From NCBI RefSeq assembly GCF_003990335.1, contig NZ_CP034683.1, positions 1,688,501 through 1,752,500 on the forward strand: 64,000 bases of DNA. The letters are read 5' to 3'. A program made the translations under genes and the position numbers. The notes beneath the pieces are model-generated. The model did not search any database and was not told where the DNA came from. It saw only the letters and a list, made by a program, of their open reading frames with translations. Below are positions 1 to 9,698 of this stretch, one piece after another (position 1 is the stretch's first letter; each line of letters starts with the position of its first letter). The stretch comes from Rheinheimera mangrovi (GTDB taxonomy: Bacteria; Pseudomonadota; Gammaproteobacteria; Enterobacterales; Alteromonadaceae).

Positions 1-854
1 AACCTGATGCTGTGATGCATTTGGCGGCAGAAAGCCATGTAGACCGTTCCATCGATGGACCCTCAGCCTTTATCGAAACTAACATTGTAGGGACTTACAC
101 TTTGCTGGAAGTAGCCCGAGTTTATTGGAAAGGGTTATCTGAGGTTCGTCAAGCCACATTCAGATTTCACCATATTTCAACAGATGAAGTTTATGGCGAT
201 TTACACGGTACTGATGACTTGTTTACCGAGACTACGCCTTACGCCCCAAGCAGCCCTTATTCTGCCAGCAAAGCAAGTAGTGATCACCTGGTGAGAGCGT
301 GGCATCGAACTTATGGCTTGCCTGTTGTGGTTACTAATTGTTCGAATAACTATGGTCCTTACCATTTCCCTGAAAAACTGATACCGCTAATTATCCTCAA
401 TGCTTTGGCTGGAAAGCCATTACCAGTGTACGGCAAGGGAAATCAAATCAGGGATTGGTTGTACGTCGAAGATCATGCTCGCGCTTTGTACCATGTTGTG
501 ACAAAAGGTGAAGTTGGCGAAACCTACAATATTGGTGGCCACAATGAGAAACAAAATATTGAAGTTGTGCATAGTATTTGCGACCTACTAGAAGAATTAC
601 AGCCTGAAAAGCCATTGGGAATGAAACATTACAGAGAGTTAATTACCTTTGTTACCGACCGTCCTGGCCATGATCTAAGGTATGCAATTGACGCCTCTAA
701 AATTAAAAATTGTTTAGGCTGGACACCAGATGAGACTTTTGAGAGCGGTCTTCGTAAAACTGTCCAATGGTATCTTCAGAATTCAGCCTGGTGGCAAGCT
801 GTGTTAGATGGTTCATATAAATTGGAACGCTTAGGACAAGGGGAGGTGAGCTGA
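1..854 (+). CDS. rmlB: dTDP-glucose 4,6-dehydratase, 5'-truncated by window edge
   Basis: Extended SDR enzyme converting dTDP-glucose to dTDP-4-keto-6-deoxyglucose, the common precursor for rhamnose and 4-amino-4,6-dideoxy sugars. The reading frame is open to the left edge (codons for P-D-A-V precede the first Met), so the NAD-binding N-terminus lies outside the window and about 283 residues remain. Visible are the family signature [13 protein letters not shown], the STDEVYGD segment with the catalytic Thr-Asp-Glu, and the YSASK catalytic Tyr/Lys. The stop codon overlaps the ATG of rmlA by one base, so the genes are translationally coupled. Cytoplasmic. The name rfbB is equivalent. Confidence 0.95.
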   Translation, partial: PDAVMHLAAESHVDRSIDGPSAFIETNIVGTYTLLEVARVYWKGLSEVRQATFRFHHISTDEVYGDLHGTDDLFTETTPYAPSSPYSASKASSDHLVRAWHRTYGLPVVVTNCSNNYGPYHFPEKLIPLIILNALAGKPLPVYGKGNQIRDWLYVEDHARALYHVVTKGEVGETYNIGGHNEKQNIEVVHSICDLLEELQPEKPLGMKHYRELITFVTDRPGHDLRYAIDASKIKNCLGWTPDETFESGLRKTVQWYLQNSAWWQAVLDGSYKLERLGQGEVS

Positions 855-1735
855 TGGCCATTGCAAAAGGTATAGTTTTAGCTGGCGGCTCAGGCACTAG
901 GTTGCACCCTATTACTTTGGGTGTTTCTAAACAAATGCTGCCAATTTACGACAAGCCAATGATTTATTACCCATTGTCTGTATTGATGTTAGCAGGTATT
1001 CGCGAAATATTAATTATTTCAACACCAGATGACCTGCCTGCATTTCAGCGCATGCTTGGTGATGGTAGCCAGTTTGGTGTAAGTTTGAGTTATGCCGTGC
1101 AACCTAGCCCTGATGGCCTTGCGCAGGCATTTTTAATAGGTGAAGAATTCATCGGGTCTGGTCATGTGGCCTTAGTACTTGGTGACAACATTTTTTATGG
1201 CCAACATTTTAGTGATAAGTTAAAAGATGCTGTCAACCGTGATTCGGGCGCAACTATATTTGGTTATCATGTGACAGACCCGGAACGATTTGGCGTGGTT
1301 GAATTTGATAAGGAAGGTCGAGCCTTATCAATAGAGGAAAAACCTGCTCAGCCAAAATCACATTATGCGGTGACCGGACTTTATTTTTATGACAATGATG
1401 TCATCGAAATTGCTAAATCCATAAAGCCTTCTGCTCGCGGTGAACTAGAAATAACAGATATAAACACCGCATATTTACAGCGTGGCGATCTGAACGTGTC
1501 TTTGTTAGGCCGTGGATTCGCCTGGCTTGACACTGGAACTCATGATTCCTTGCTGGAAGCTGGACATTTTGTGCAAACGATTGAATCCAGACAAGGATTG
1601 AAAGTGGCTTGCCTTGAAGAAATTGCGTTCAGAAATGGCTGGATAAGTGAAAGTCAGTTATTGAACCAGGCTGAATACCTGAGAAAGACGGGTTATGGTG
1701 CTTATCTGAAGAAACTGGCAGACGGAGTCGTGTGA
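854..1735 (+). CDS. rmlA: glucose-1-phosphate thymidylyltransferase
   Basis: Makes dTDP-glucose from dTTP and glucose-1-phosphate, the step before RmlB. The 293-residue length is normal for the family. The nucleotide-binding motif GGSGTRLHP is at residues 11-19, K26 follows, and the metal-binding Asp of LGDNIFYG is at D111. The ATG shares one base with the rmlB stop, and the stop overlaps the rmlC start, so rmlB-rmlA-rmlC is a tightly coupled operon. No rmlD is seen downstream. It could lie upstream of the window, or the pathway here may serve the amino-sugar branch. Confidence 0.96.
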   Translation: MAIAKGIVLAGGSGTRLHPITLGVSKQMLPIYDKPMIYYPLSVLMLAGIREILIISTPDDLPAFQRMLGDGSQFGVSLSYAVQPSPDGLAQAFLIGEEFIGSGHVALVLGDNIFYGQHFSDKLKDAVNRDSGATIFGYHVTDPERFGVVEFDKEGRALSIEEKPAQPKSHYAVTGLYFYDNDVIEIAKSIKPSARGELEITDINTAYLQRGDLNVSLLGRGFAWLDTGTHDSLLEAGHFVQTIESRQGLKVACLEEIAFRNGWISESQLLNQAEYLRKTGYGAYLKKLADGVV

Positions 1736-2277
1736 TGAAAGTGTCGCATACCAAACTAAAAGACTGTTTGATTATTGAACCAAAAGTGTTTGGTGATGAT
1801 CGTGGTTTTTTTTTAGAAACATTTCAAAGTGACCGTTATGCTGAGTTGGCACAAATTGATTTGCCTTTTGTGCAAGATAACTACTCCCGCTCGATAGAAG
1901 GCGTTTTACGGGGACTGCATTTTCAGAAAACTAAACCTCAAGGTAAGCTTGTCAGAGTGGTGAGAGGCGAAGTCTTTGATGTTGCAGTTGATATTCGTCC
2001 TGATTCTCCTACCTACGGACAATGGGAGGGCGTTATTTTATCAGAACAAAACAAGCTTCAATTTTGGGTGCCTCCGGGCTTTGCACATGGTTTTTTAGTG
2101 CTATCTGACATTGCAGATTTTGAATACAAGTGCACTGATTTTTATGATCCCAAAGACGAGGGCGCAATTCGCTGGGACGATCCTGATTTAAATATCCAAT
2201 GGCCAAAAGTCGATAATTTGATATTAAGCGAAAAAGATAAAAATGGTGCTTTATTCAGTAACTATAAATTTTATTAG
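1735..2277 (+). CDS. rmlC: dTDP-4-dehydrorhamnose 3,5-epimerase
   Basis: Cupin-fold epimerase converting dTDP-4-keto-6-deoxyglucose to dTDP-4-keto-rhamnose. I chose the ATG at 1735, which overlaps the rmlA TGA (ATGA arrangement), rather than the in-frame GTG one codon upstream; this gives 180 residues, the usual size. Catalytic H62 sits in RGLHFQ, and the conserved GFAHGF and RWDDPDLNI segments are present. Its presence implies L-rhamnose synthesis, although rmlD is not in the window. Confidence 0.95.
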   Translation: MKVSHTKLKDCLIIEPKVFGDDRGFFLETFQSDRYAELAQIDLPFVQDNYSRSIEGVLRGLHFQKTKPQGKLVRVVRGEVFDVAVDIRPDSPTYGQWEGVILSEQNKLQFWVPPGFAHGFLVLSDIADFEYKCTDFYDPKDEGAIRWDDPDLNIQWPKVDNLILSEKDKNGALFSNYKFY

Positions 2278-2286
2278 TGGAGCATT

Positions 2287-2862
2287 ATGGCATACCTATC
2301 TCAAAATGAAATTAATGCAATGGGTTTTGCATCAGTAGGTCGTAACGTAAAAATAAGTGACAAAGCAGCGATTTATAACCCAGAAACTATAAAGATCGGA
2401 GATAACTCTCGTATAGACGATTTTTGTATTATCTCCGGGCTTGTTGAAATTGGTAGATATTGCCATATCACTCCAATGTGCTTAGTTGCAGGAGGTATTC
2501 CAGGTGTTTATTTGTCTGATTTCTCAACATTAGCTTACGGTGTAAAGGTTTTCGCTCAAAGTGATGATTACACTGGCGAAACAATGACAAACTCGCTAAT
2601 ACCCAAAAAATTTAAAAATGAAAAATTTGAGCCTGTGTATATTTGTCGGCATGTAATCATAGGCGCAGGGTCAGTGATTTTTCCTGGCGTGGTTATAGCT
2701 GAAGGGTGCGCTATTGGTTCAATGACTTTAGTTAATCGAAGCACAGAAGACTGGGGTATCTATACAGGAATCCCTGCAAAGCGAAAGTCCAATCGAAGTA
2801 AAAATTTACTAAATTTAGAAAAAATATTTTTTCAGAGTGAAGATGAAAATGATCCCATTTAA
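2287..2862 (+). CDS. left-handed beta-helix (hexapeptide) sugar acyltransferase, VioB-like
   Basis: A 191-residue protein with two runs of hexapeptide-repeat sequence (about residues 20-60 and 120-155, e.g. HVIIGAGSVIFPGVVIAEG), ending in the GIPAKR motif typical of sugar O/N-acetyltransferases. The overall pattern (SIGKDV-like start, AIYNPETIKIG, DDYTGETMTN) recalls VioB, the acyltransferase for dTDP-4-amino-4,6-dideoxyglucose. It sits next to a WecE-type aminotransferase, so N-acylation of the 4-amino sugar is the natural inference. GGAG lies 4 bases before the ATG. The 3' end overlaps the next gene. Confidence 0.8.
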   Translation: MAYLSQNEINAMGFASVGRNVKISDKAAIYNPETIKIGDNSRIDDFCIISGLVEIGRYCHITPMCLVAGGIPGVYLSDFSTLAYGVKVFAQSDDYTGETMTNSLIPKKFKNEKFEPVYICRHVIIGAGSVIFPGVVIAEGCAIGSMTLVNRSTEDWGIYTGIPAKRKSNRSKNLLNLEKIFFQSEDENDPI

Positions 2863-3985
2863 TAAGCCTTTGATGCATGGAAAAGAACTAGTGTATATCA
2901 CCGATTCAGTATCTTCAGGAAAAATTTCAGGAGACGGAAAATACACAAAAAAATGTCACACTTTCTTTGAAAGTCGTTATGGTTTTGAAAAGGCATTATT
3001 GACTACGTCATGCACTGATGCGTTAGAAATGGCAGCAATTCTTCTTGATATTCGGCCCGGCGATGAAGTGATTGCACCCTCGTTTACCTTTGTTTCTACA
3101 GTGAATGCGTTTGTATTGAGAGGGGCGAAAGTAATTTTTGCCGATAGTTATAACGATAACCCTAACATAGACCCGTTATTGATAGAACCGTTAATAACTG
3201 AAAATACAAAAGCGATAATTGTTGTCCACTACGCTGGCGTAGCATGTGATATGGATCATATTATGGCTATTGCCAAAAAGCACTGCATATCTGTTGTGGA
3301 AGACGCAGCTCAGGCGATAGACTCATATTACAAGGGCACACCATTAGGTAAAATAGGCAAATTTGGCACTTTTTCATTTCATGAAACAAAAAATATCATT
3401 TCAGGTGAGGGGGGGCTGCTTACTGTTAACGATCAAGAATACGTGAAACGTGCTGAAATCGTCAGAGAGAAAGGAACCAATAGGAGCTCTTTTTTTAGAG
3501 GCGAAGTTGATAAATATGGCTGGGTAGATTTAGGCTCGTCATTTCTTCCTTCAGATATCATAGCTGCCTATCTATATGCTCAACTCGAAAACATAGAAGA
3601 TATACAAGGCAAAAGGTTGAAACTTTGGAATTTATATTTTCAAGAGCTCAGCCACTTGGAGGTCGATGGGTTTATAAAATTACCTGTAACGCCTTCGTAT
3701 GCCACCAATAATGCACATATGTTTTACATAGTATGTGCAAGCCTGGAGGTGAGAAGTTCGTTAATACAGTTTTTAAAGGATAACGAGGTTTCCTCAGTAT
3801 TTCATTATATATCTTTGCATAAAAGTCCTTATTATACTAGTCTGCACGATGGCCGAGACCTTCCTAATTGTGACAAATTTAGTGATTGTTTACTAAGGTT
3901 GCCTATGTTCTATGATTTAACTAATGAGGAAGTTTTAAAAATTTGCAATCTTATAGCATCTTTTTTCTCAGAAGAAAGATTTTGA
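2849..3985 (+). CDS. dTDP-4-amino-4,6-dideoxyhexose transaminase, WecE/RffA family
   Basis: PLP-dependent DegT/DnrJ/EryC1-family aminotransferase that would aminate C4 of dTDP-4-keto-6-deoxyglucose to give dTDP-Fuc4N (or the gluco epimer). From MIPFNKP the protein has 378 residues. It follows E. coli WecE almost motif by motif: TTSCTDALEMAA, PGDEVIAPSFTFVST, VVHYAGVACDMD, VVEDAAQA, and the PLP lysine at K181 in FSFHETKN. Start choice: GTG 2837, ATG 2843 and ATG 2849 are all in frame. The family starts at MIPFN, so I take 2849, which still overlaps the preceding gene. The stereochemistry at C4 cannot be told from sequence. Confidence 0.88.
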   Translation: MIPFNKPLMHGKELVYITDSVSSGKISGDGKYTKKCHTFFESRYGFEKALLTTSCTDALEMAAILLDIRPGDEVIAPSFTFVSTVNAFVLRGAKVIFADSYNDNPNIDPLLIEPLITENTKAIIVVHYAGVACDMDHIMAIAKKHCISVVEDAAQAIDSYYKGTPLGKIGKFGTFSFHETKNIISGEGGLLTVNDQEYVKRAEIVREKGTNRSSFFRGEVDKYGWVDLGSSFLPSDIIAAYLYAQLENIEDIQGKRLKLWNLYFQELSHLEVDGFIKLPVTPSYATNNAHMFYIVCASLEVRSSLIQFLKDNEVSSVFHYISLHKSPYYTSLHDGRDLPNCDKFSDCLLRLPMFYDLTNEEVLKICNLIASFFSEERF

Positions 3986-4011
3986 TATCTCTCCATGGAA
4001 GTAAGTAATTA

Positions 4012-5544
4012 ATGCTAATTAAGTTAGGAGTGTTGTATGGGGCGCAAACATTAAAGGCATTACTTCCTTTGGTGTTTGTACCTTTAATACTTGATATTAC
4101 TGGACCAGAGCAATATGGCTTGGTGTCTTTGTTAGCTTTGTTTATTGGTCTTTTAGGTTTGTTAGATGCGGGGGTTAGTGGCGGTATAACACGCTTAGTC
4201 GCAATTCATAAGAATGATGTTCAGGGTGTCAAAAAAGTTTTTTCGTTTTACTTAAAAGTTTTTTGCGTACTTTTCGCAGTAGCTATACTTTTATTTACTT
4301 TCGTTGTTTTATCAAAGGATCTTATTGAAAATAATTGGTTGAAATCAAATCTAAAACCGGAAATCGTATCTCAGTCTCTCCTGATTATGGGTTTTATACT
4401 GTTCGTGTCTTACTTGAAGACATACCTTACTAGTTTTTTAAATGGTTTAGAAAGACAAGTTCCATTAGCTTATTGGTCTGTCACTTCCACTTTAGCGTAT
4501 TACTTTGGCTCCTACTTAGGTTTAGTTTATTCCTCTGGGGATATTTTGGTTTATTTCTTAATCATGCTTGTGGTAAGTGTTATTGATTTTCTAGTCGTTT
4601 CTTCGCTGGTTTTGTACTATTACAGTGTTGAGAAGACGATGCTCGCTAAAAAAAATGTCTTAAATTACATATCTTCTTCATATCAAAATGAGAATATCAA
4701 AGTAAGGGATTTTGTTGGAACGACTATTCATTTGTCAGGCCTATCCCTTTTGTGGGTCGTGGCAACGCAGGTGGACAAATTAGTATTAACGAAATATATC
4801 CCATTGGAAGAATTTGCCTATTACCAGATAGCAACTCAAGTTTCTTTGTGTCTTGGCCTATTTACCGTGCCATTAACTCAATTTTTATTACCTCGGCTTT
4901 CTTCTTTGTTTTCCAACGGTGACTCAGACAGACTGTCTGAATTATTTACAAAATTCTTCTTGGCTTTTATTGCTATTGTTACACCGATAATACCTTTATT
5001 TTTCTTGTGTGGAGCAGAGCTTATTTATGTTTGGATTGGTTCTAGAGATATTTCTGAAAATGTGAATGGTTATGCTAAATGGCTTATATCATCAGCTTAC
5101 TTTTATGGAATTACTAATTTCTTGTTTATTATTCTCTTCGCGGTGGGGAAGCTAAAATATCACTTTAGAGCATATTCACTTTACTCACTTCTTACTATTC
5201 CGCTATCAGTGATCGTTGCTATGAAATTTGGCGGAGAAGGAAGCGCATTTTTCATATTTCTTCATTCTATGATATTTATGTTTTTCTGGTCTGGTTTTGT
5301 TTTAAACAGTTTAATTCCGAAGTTGATTAAGTATGGATTTATGGTCTTTACAGCGTCACTACTATCTTCCGTTAGTATCCTTATTTTAAACAAACTAGTA
5401 TTCTTTAATCTTGGTGTAGTTTGGTTTGCGTTAACATCAGTGGCTTGTTGTGCGCTAGCTTCAGTGGTTATTTTGCATCTTGTATTTTCGAAATATAAAT
5501 CTATTTTTATTTTCAAGGCGCGGTTTAGTGAGGTTTTTAAATGA
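4012..5544 (+). CDS. wzx: polysaccharide (O-antigen) flippase, Wzx-like
   Basis: A 510-residue polytopic membrane protein with about 12-14 hydrophobic segments and the N-terminal pattern seen in MATE/MOP-fold polysaccharide transporters (LPLVFVPLILDITGPEQYGL). It would flip the undecaprenyl-linked repeat unit across the inner membrane. The DNA is much more AT-rich than the flanking rml genes, as is usual for wzx/wzy regions. The stop overlaps the next ATG (ATGA). Assignment rests on topology, the N-terminal motif and locus context. Confidence 0.8.
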   Translation: MLIKLGVLYGAQTLKALLPLVFVPLILDITGPEQYGLVSLLALFIGLLGLLDAGVSGGITRLVAIHKNDVQGVKKVFSFYLKVFCVLFAVAILLFTFVVLSKDLIENNWLKSNLKPEIVSQSLLIMGFILFVSYLKTYLTSFLNGLERQVPLAYWSVTSTLAYYFGSYLGLVYSSGDILVYFLIMLVVSVIDFLVVSSLVLYYYSVEKTMLAKKNVLNYISSSYQNENIKVRDFVGTTIHLSGLSLLWVVATQVDKLVLTKYIPLEEFAYYQIATQVSLCLGLFTVPLTQFLLPRLSSLFSNGDSDRLSELFTKFFLAFIAIVTPIIPLFFLCGAELIYVWIGSRDISENVNGYAKWLISSAYFYGITNFLFIILFAVGKLKYHFRAYSLYSLLTIPLSVIVAMKFGGEGSAFFIFLHSMIFMFFWSGFVLNSLIPKLIKYGFMVFTASLLSSVSILILNKLVFFNLGVVWFALTSVACCALASVVILHLVFSKYKSIFIFKARFSEVFK

Positions 5545-6461
5545 AGAAGTTTATTTGTTTTACCCCGTCTTATGATGAAAATAGCGGTGGTACCGTTGTT
5601 CTCCATAAACTATGTCACGTCCTTAATGAGTTAGGTTATGAATCTTATGTTTTTCCTTATGCTTACACGTATGAGGTGAATAGATTCAATATTATTAAAA
5701 ATATTTTTAATCTTTTAAAATGGTCCGTTTATAACAGCATCCGACCATTCAAGACCAATAAATTTTTTAATACGCCAGTATTTTCAGGTTCTATTAAAAA
5801 TCTTAATGATTATATAGTGATATATCCAGAAGTTGTTTTTGGCAATCCATTACAAGCTAAAAACGTAGTTAGATGGCTTCTTCATCAGCCAGGATTTCAT
5901 GAAAATCGATTTTATTATAGCGCAGGTGAATTAATCTATAAATTTAACTCAGCTATTAAGGATTTTGAATTTCCTGGCTCGGTAACTTCAAAAAATGAAT
6001 TAAAGGTAATTCACTACCCTTTGGAATATTATAACACTGCTGATTTACCTTCTAGTCGTAAAGGTTATTGTTACTGCGTTAGAAAGGGAAAGGGTAAAAA
6101 GCATATAAAAGATCACTCCACTGATACTTTAATTGACGATTTACCTCATTCGAAAGTGGCAGAGATTTTTAAGAATTCTGAATTTTTTATTAGTTATGAT
6201 ACCTATACAGCCTATTCAATTTTCGCGGTACTTTGTGGATGCAAATCGATTGTTGTTGGTGACGAAGGTGTTGAGGAGCGAGATTGGTACCCAAACCAAG
6301 TGGACCGATTCGGCTTATCTTACGGTGTGCCATATAATAATTGGGCGGAAGAAACTAAAGGTTTAGTTTTGGAACATGTCCTTAGTGAAAATGCTAAGGT
6401 CGATAAAGCAGTAAGTCTTTTTGCTTTGGAATGCATAGACTATTTTGAAAATAAGGCCTGA
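5541..6461 (+). CDS. uncharacterised protein, possible GT-B-type glycosyltransferase
   Basis: A soluble 306-residue protein I do not recognise with confidence. It begins MKKFICFTPSYDENSGG and VVLHKL, resembling the first beta strand and glycine-rich loop of GT-B glycosyltransferases. Near the C-terminus, HSKVAEIFKNSEFFISYD followed by AVLCGCKSIVVGDEG resembles the donor-side half of GT-B enzymes. The middle is unlike common families. It is AT-rich, lies between wzx and wzy, and overlaps the former by four bases. A transferase or modification enzyme for the repeat unit is an inference from context. Confidence 0.5.
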   Translation: MKKFICFTPSYDENSGGTVVLHKLCHVLNELGYESYVFPYAYTYEVNRFNIIKNIFNLLKWSVYNSIRPFKTNKFFNTPVFSGSIKNLNDYIVIYPEVVFGNPLQAKNVVRWLLHQPGFHENRFYYSAGELIYKFNSAIKDFEFPGSVTSKNELKVIHYPLEYYNTADLPSSRKGYCYCVRKGKGKKHIKDHSTDTLIDDLPHSKVAEIFKNSEFFISYDTYTAYSIFAVLCGCKSIVVGDEGVEERDWYPNQVDRFGLSYGVPYNNWAEETKGLVLEHVLSENAKVDKAVSLFALECIDYFENKA

Positions 6462-6467
6462 CAACAG

Positions 6468-7700
6468 ATGAATAGCACTGCAGGCTTGTCGTGTGCGCAG
6501 AGTATGGTTAGTACTTCTTCTAAAAATTACAATAATGTAAGCATTATAGCCGTTTTATTTATTTTGTTCTCTCCGGCAGTAAGCTTTGATGTGTTTTATA
6601 TATTAAATTTTATCTTTTTCACCCCATTTTTGCTTTCAAATAGGAATAAGTTTAATTTTAAAACAATGTCCTTCCTGCTCTCAGTTTTTTTTCTATTTTT
6701 CACGTGGGCTATATTCAAATCGATTATATTTGGAAATGTTTACGATATAAAAGAGTTTGTTAAAATAACTCTCTTTGTGTTTGTTTTTTTTTCAGTCTCT
6801 GATAAAAATTTAAACGCATTTCATAATGCGCTACTTTTTTATGTAATTGCCGATTTCTGCGTATCACTTTTCCAATTTTTTCATTTGAGTTTTCCATTTT
6901 CTGAACTTATTTCAAGCATTTATAATAGCTCCTCGCACAGCGAGTTTTCCTCCTCGCTCAATAGTGTTAGAGCTCTGGGGTTGTCGCCAGGTCCTGGACA
7001 GCATGGTATTTTGGCAATTTTTTCATTCTCTTTTTTTCTGATGCGATACAGTTTTTCAGATTATCGGTATACAAGCTTGCTTGGTGTTATATTATCTGTT
7101 GGATTAATTGTACTTTCGCAATCTAAAACTGCAATCTTGATCTTGGTGATAATGTTTGCTATTTACTCCTTTTTGGTTATGGCAACAAAAGGTTGGTCTT
7201 CGGTTTTCTTTGTTCTCTCAATAATTTGTGTTGCTTCTTTTAGTGTGTTTTCTTATTGGGACATGCTGACTGCTACGTTTTATGATTTGAAACGTCTAGC
7301 TGAATTTGGATTGAAAGTATCTTCAATGGGAGCTCGTATTGAAATTTGGCTTGCTCAAATAGGTGCTGTTATTGATTCAAACGTAGTGTTATTTATTTTT
7401 GGTGCAGGCAGGTCCTATCTCGAATTCTTGGGCGTGTATAACAATAGTTTTGATAATGATTACGTATATGTTTTTGTATGTTATGGAGTGGTCGGTTTGG
7501 TGTTTTTTATTAGTATTGCCTCTATTTTTATATGGAAATTGTTTCATTTTTCCACCTTAAGTGAATCTAATAGAGTCATTACATTCGTAATAGTCACTGG
7601 CCTGTTCATGGGTACTAGTTTGGATTTTTACTCAGACGTCAAAATGATAGCACTTCTAGCGTATCTATTCAGAGTCCATTATAATGCAATCAAATGTTAA
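6468..7700 (+). CDS. wzy: O-antigen polymerase, Wzy-like
   Basis: A 410-residue inner-membrane protein with about 10-12 hydrophobic stretches, including a central block of closely spaced helices and a larger hydrophilic loop near residues 265-300. This is the general architecture of Wzy polymerases, which join lipid-linked repeat units in the periplasm. The family has little sequence conservation; the SQSKTAILILVIMF stretch is typical of Wzy/WaaL-type proteins. Very AT-rich, six bases after the preceding gene. The call relies on topology and position after wzx. Confidence 0.72.
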   Translation: MNSTAGLSCAQSMVSTSSKNYNNVSIIAVLFILFSPAVSFDVFYILNFIFFTPFLLSNRNKFNFKTMSFLLSVFFLFFTWAIFKSIIFGNVYDIKEFVKITLFVFVFFSVSDKNLNAFHNALLFYVIADFCVSLFQFFHLSFPFSELISSIYNSSSHSEFSSSLNSVRALGLSPGPGQHGILAIFSFSFFLMRYSFSDYRYTSLLGVILSVGLIVLSQSKTAILILVIMFAIYSFLVMATKGWSSVFFVLSIICVASFSVFSYWDMLTATFYDLKRLAEFGLKVSSMGARIEIWLAQIGAVIDSNVVLFIFGAGRSYLEFLGVYNNSFDNDYVYVFVCYGVVGLVFFISIASIFIWKLFHFSTLSESNRVITFVIVTGLFMGTSLDFYSDVKMIALLAYLFRVHYNAIKC

Positions 7701-7726
7701 TCTAATTTTTGGAGCCGGTTTTACTT

Positions 7727-8551
7727 ATGCGTGTATCATATGTAGTTACAAATTTTAATAACACTGATTTTACTGAAAAGATGCTAGAATCTTTAAAGCA
7801 CTGTTCTAATGAAATTCATGTATTCGTTGTGGATAATGGAAGTAGTAAGGTAGAGCAAGGCAAGTTGGTTGAGCTCAGTAAATTACATAGCTTTTGGGTA
7901 ACCGCTATTTTTAACGAAAATAATCTTGGCTATTTCGAAGGTTTGAATGTGGGTATTCGAAGAGCCAGACAAGATTTCCCACATGTTGAATTAATGGTTG
8001 TGGGTAATAACGACCTCATTTTTCCGGAAAATTTTTTGCAACAACTAGAGCAAAGCGCTGACGTCGTATCCCGTTATCCAGTTTTGTCACCTGATATCCG
8101 CATGTTGGATGGGACACCACAAAACCCTCATGTGATTAAGTCTATAAGTAAAGTGAGGGAAGTCGTTTACGATTTATACCATTCCAGTTACTGGCTTGCT
8201 GGGCTCATTGTCAAACTTGCGAAGTTAACTCATGGCCTGACAGACCGTGAAGATGAAAAACAGTATGAAGTAGCTCAAGAAATTTATCAGGGATATGGCG
8301 CGTGTTATGTGCTTACTCCATTGTTTTTTAAGAATTTTAATGATTTGTGGGCACCTACCTTTCTGATGTACGAAGAGTTTTTCTTGTCAAAGCAGCTTGA
8401 GGAGAAAGGCTTTAAAACGTACTATGAGCCCCGTATTTCTGTAACTCATTACTGTCATGCTTCAACAGGCATGATCCCAGGTGAGCTTAAGTGGCAATAT
8501 TCTTGCCAGGCTCATAAAGAATATCGTAAGTACGTTAAAGTTTGGCGCTAA
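7727..8551 (+). CDS. family 2 (GT-A) glycosyltransferase
   Basis: A 274-residue GT2-type transferase. The N-terminus MRVSYVVTNFNN is the first strand of the GT-A fold, VVDNGSS is the nucleotide-binding segment, NENNLGYFEGLNVGIRRA is a conserved helix, and VVGNNDLIF occupies the DxD position with NND. C-terminal MYEEFFLSKQLEEKGFKTYYEPRISVTH is the usual acceptor-side motif. I chose the ATG at 7727; GGAG lies 12 bases upstream, and an in-frame TTG at 7709 is less family-like. Likely adds one sugar of the repeat unit on the cytoplasmic face. Confidence 0.85.
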   Translation: MRVSYVVTNFNNTDFTEKMLESLKHCSNEIHVFVVDNGSSKVEQGKLVELSKLHSFWVTAIFNENNLGYFEGLNVGIRRARQDFPHVELMVVGNNDLIFPENFLQQLEQSADVVSRYPVLSPDIRMLDGTPQNPHVIKSISKVREVVYDLYHSSYWLAGLIVKLAKLTHGLTDREDEKQYEVAQEIYQGYGACYVLTPLFFKNFNDLWAPTFLMYEEFFLSKQLEEKGFKTYYEPRISVTHYCHASTGMIPGELKWQYSCQAHKEYRKYVKVWR

Positions 8552-8564
8552 AGGATCTGAATTA

Positions 8565-9698
8565 ATGCGTGAATATCAAGTTTGTACCAATTGCGTGATG
8601 GATACCACCGATTCGAAAATTGTATTTGATGATGAAGGTGTATGTGATCACTGTAATACCTTCTTTACCGACATTCAGCCTAAATGGCATACCGACGAGG
8701 TAGGCCTTAAAAACATTATGGCAATCGCCGACAAGATTAAAGAAGAAGGTAAAGGGAAAGACTTTGACTGTATTATAGGTATGAGTGGTGGTATTGATAG
8801 CTCCTACCTTACCTACCTAGCCAAGGAGAAGCTTGGCTTGCGCCCTTTGGTATTTCATGTTGACGCTGGCTGGAACTCTCAGACCGCAGTAAATAATATT
8901 GAAAAGATAGTCGACAAACTTGGGCTTGATTTATATACGGAAGTAATAGATTGGGAAGAGATGAAAGATCTTCAGTTAGCTTTCATTAAATCTGGTGTAT
9001 CGCATATTGATAGCCCGCAGGACCATTCTTTCTTTGCAACTATGTATAAGTTTGCAGCAAAATATAAGGTTAATTATATTTTGACCGGTGGGAATTTCTC
9101 TACAGAGTGTGTTCGTAACCCACTCGAATGGATGTATTATCAGTCAGATGCTACTCAGCTTGTTGATATTCACAAGAAGTTTGGCACTATCCCATTAAAA
9201 AATTACCCGGTCACAAATATTTTGTGGCACAAAGTTTATTTGCCTTACATTCGCGGCATTAAACTGATTCGTCCATTAGACTACATGCCATATCACAAAG
9301 AAGAAGCTACACAGTTTTTAGTCGACAACTTTGGTTATCAGCGTTACGCGCAAAAGCATTTTGAATCCAGATTCACCAAGTTCTATGAAGGCTACTGGTT
9401 ACCCAAAAAATTTGGTTATGACACAAGAAAAGTTCAGTACTCAAGTTTAATTCTGACTGGGCAAATGACTCGTGAAGAAGCATTAGAGAAGTTAAAAACT
9501 CCTGCGCATGACGATGAGCAAATTGCCAACGAGTTTGAGTATATTGCTACGAAGTTGGGTATCACTGTTGATGAATTGCAAGGTTATATGGATGCACCAA
9601 ACAAAACTTACCGCGACTATAAAAACCAGCAAAGTATTTATGATATTGGTGCGAAAGTGATGCGTGCTTTCGGGTTGGAAAAAGGAGGCAAGCGTTGA
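8565..9698 (+). CDS. wbpG: N-acetyl sugar amidotransferase, WbpG/PseA family
   Basis: ATP-PPase-type enzyme that converts an N-acetyl group to an acetamidino group on a nucleotide sugar. The 377-residue product has four cysteines at 7, 10, 27 and 30 (CTNC...CDHC), likely a zinc site, and the PP-loop SGGIDSS at 74-80. The ATG at 8565 has AAGGA nine bases upstream. The following hisH- and hisF-like genes would supply ammonia from glutamine, as in the Pseudomonas aeruginosa O5 locus. The substrate sugar cannot be told from the sequence. Confidence 0.9.
   Translation: MREYQVCTNCVMDTTDSKIVFDDEGVCDHCNTFFTDIQPKWHTDEVGLKNIMAIADKIKEEGKGKDFDCIIGMSGGIDSSYLTYLAKEKLGLRPLVFHVDAGWNSQTAVNNIEKIVDKLGLDLYTEVIDWEEMKDLQLAFIKSGVSHIDSPQDHSFFATMYKFAAKYKVNYILTGGNFSTECVRNPLEWMYYQSDATQLVDIHKKFGTIPLKNYPVTNILWHKVYLPYIRGIKLIRPLDYMPYHKEEATQFLVDNFGYQRYAQKHFESRFTKFYEGYWLPKKFGYDTRKVQYSSLILTGQMTREEALEKLKTPAHDDEQIANEFEYIATKLGITVDELQGYMDAPNKTYRDYKNQQSIYDIGAKVMRAFGLEKGGKR

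Noticed and set aside
5262..5606. 114-codon minus-strand reading frame over the wzx end
   Set aside because: It is antisense to the coupled wzx and next-gene junction; AT-rich DNA readily yields such frames.
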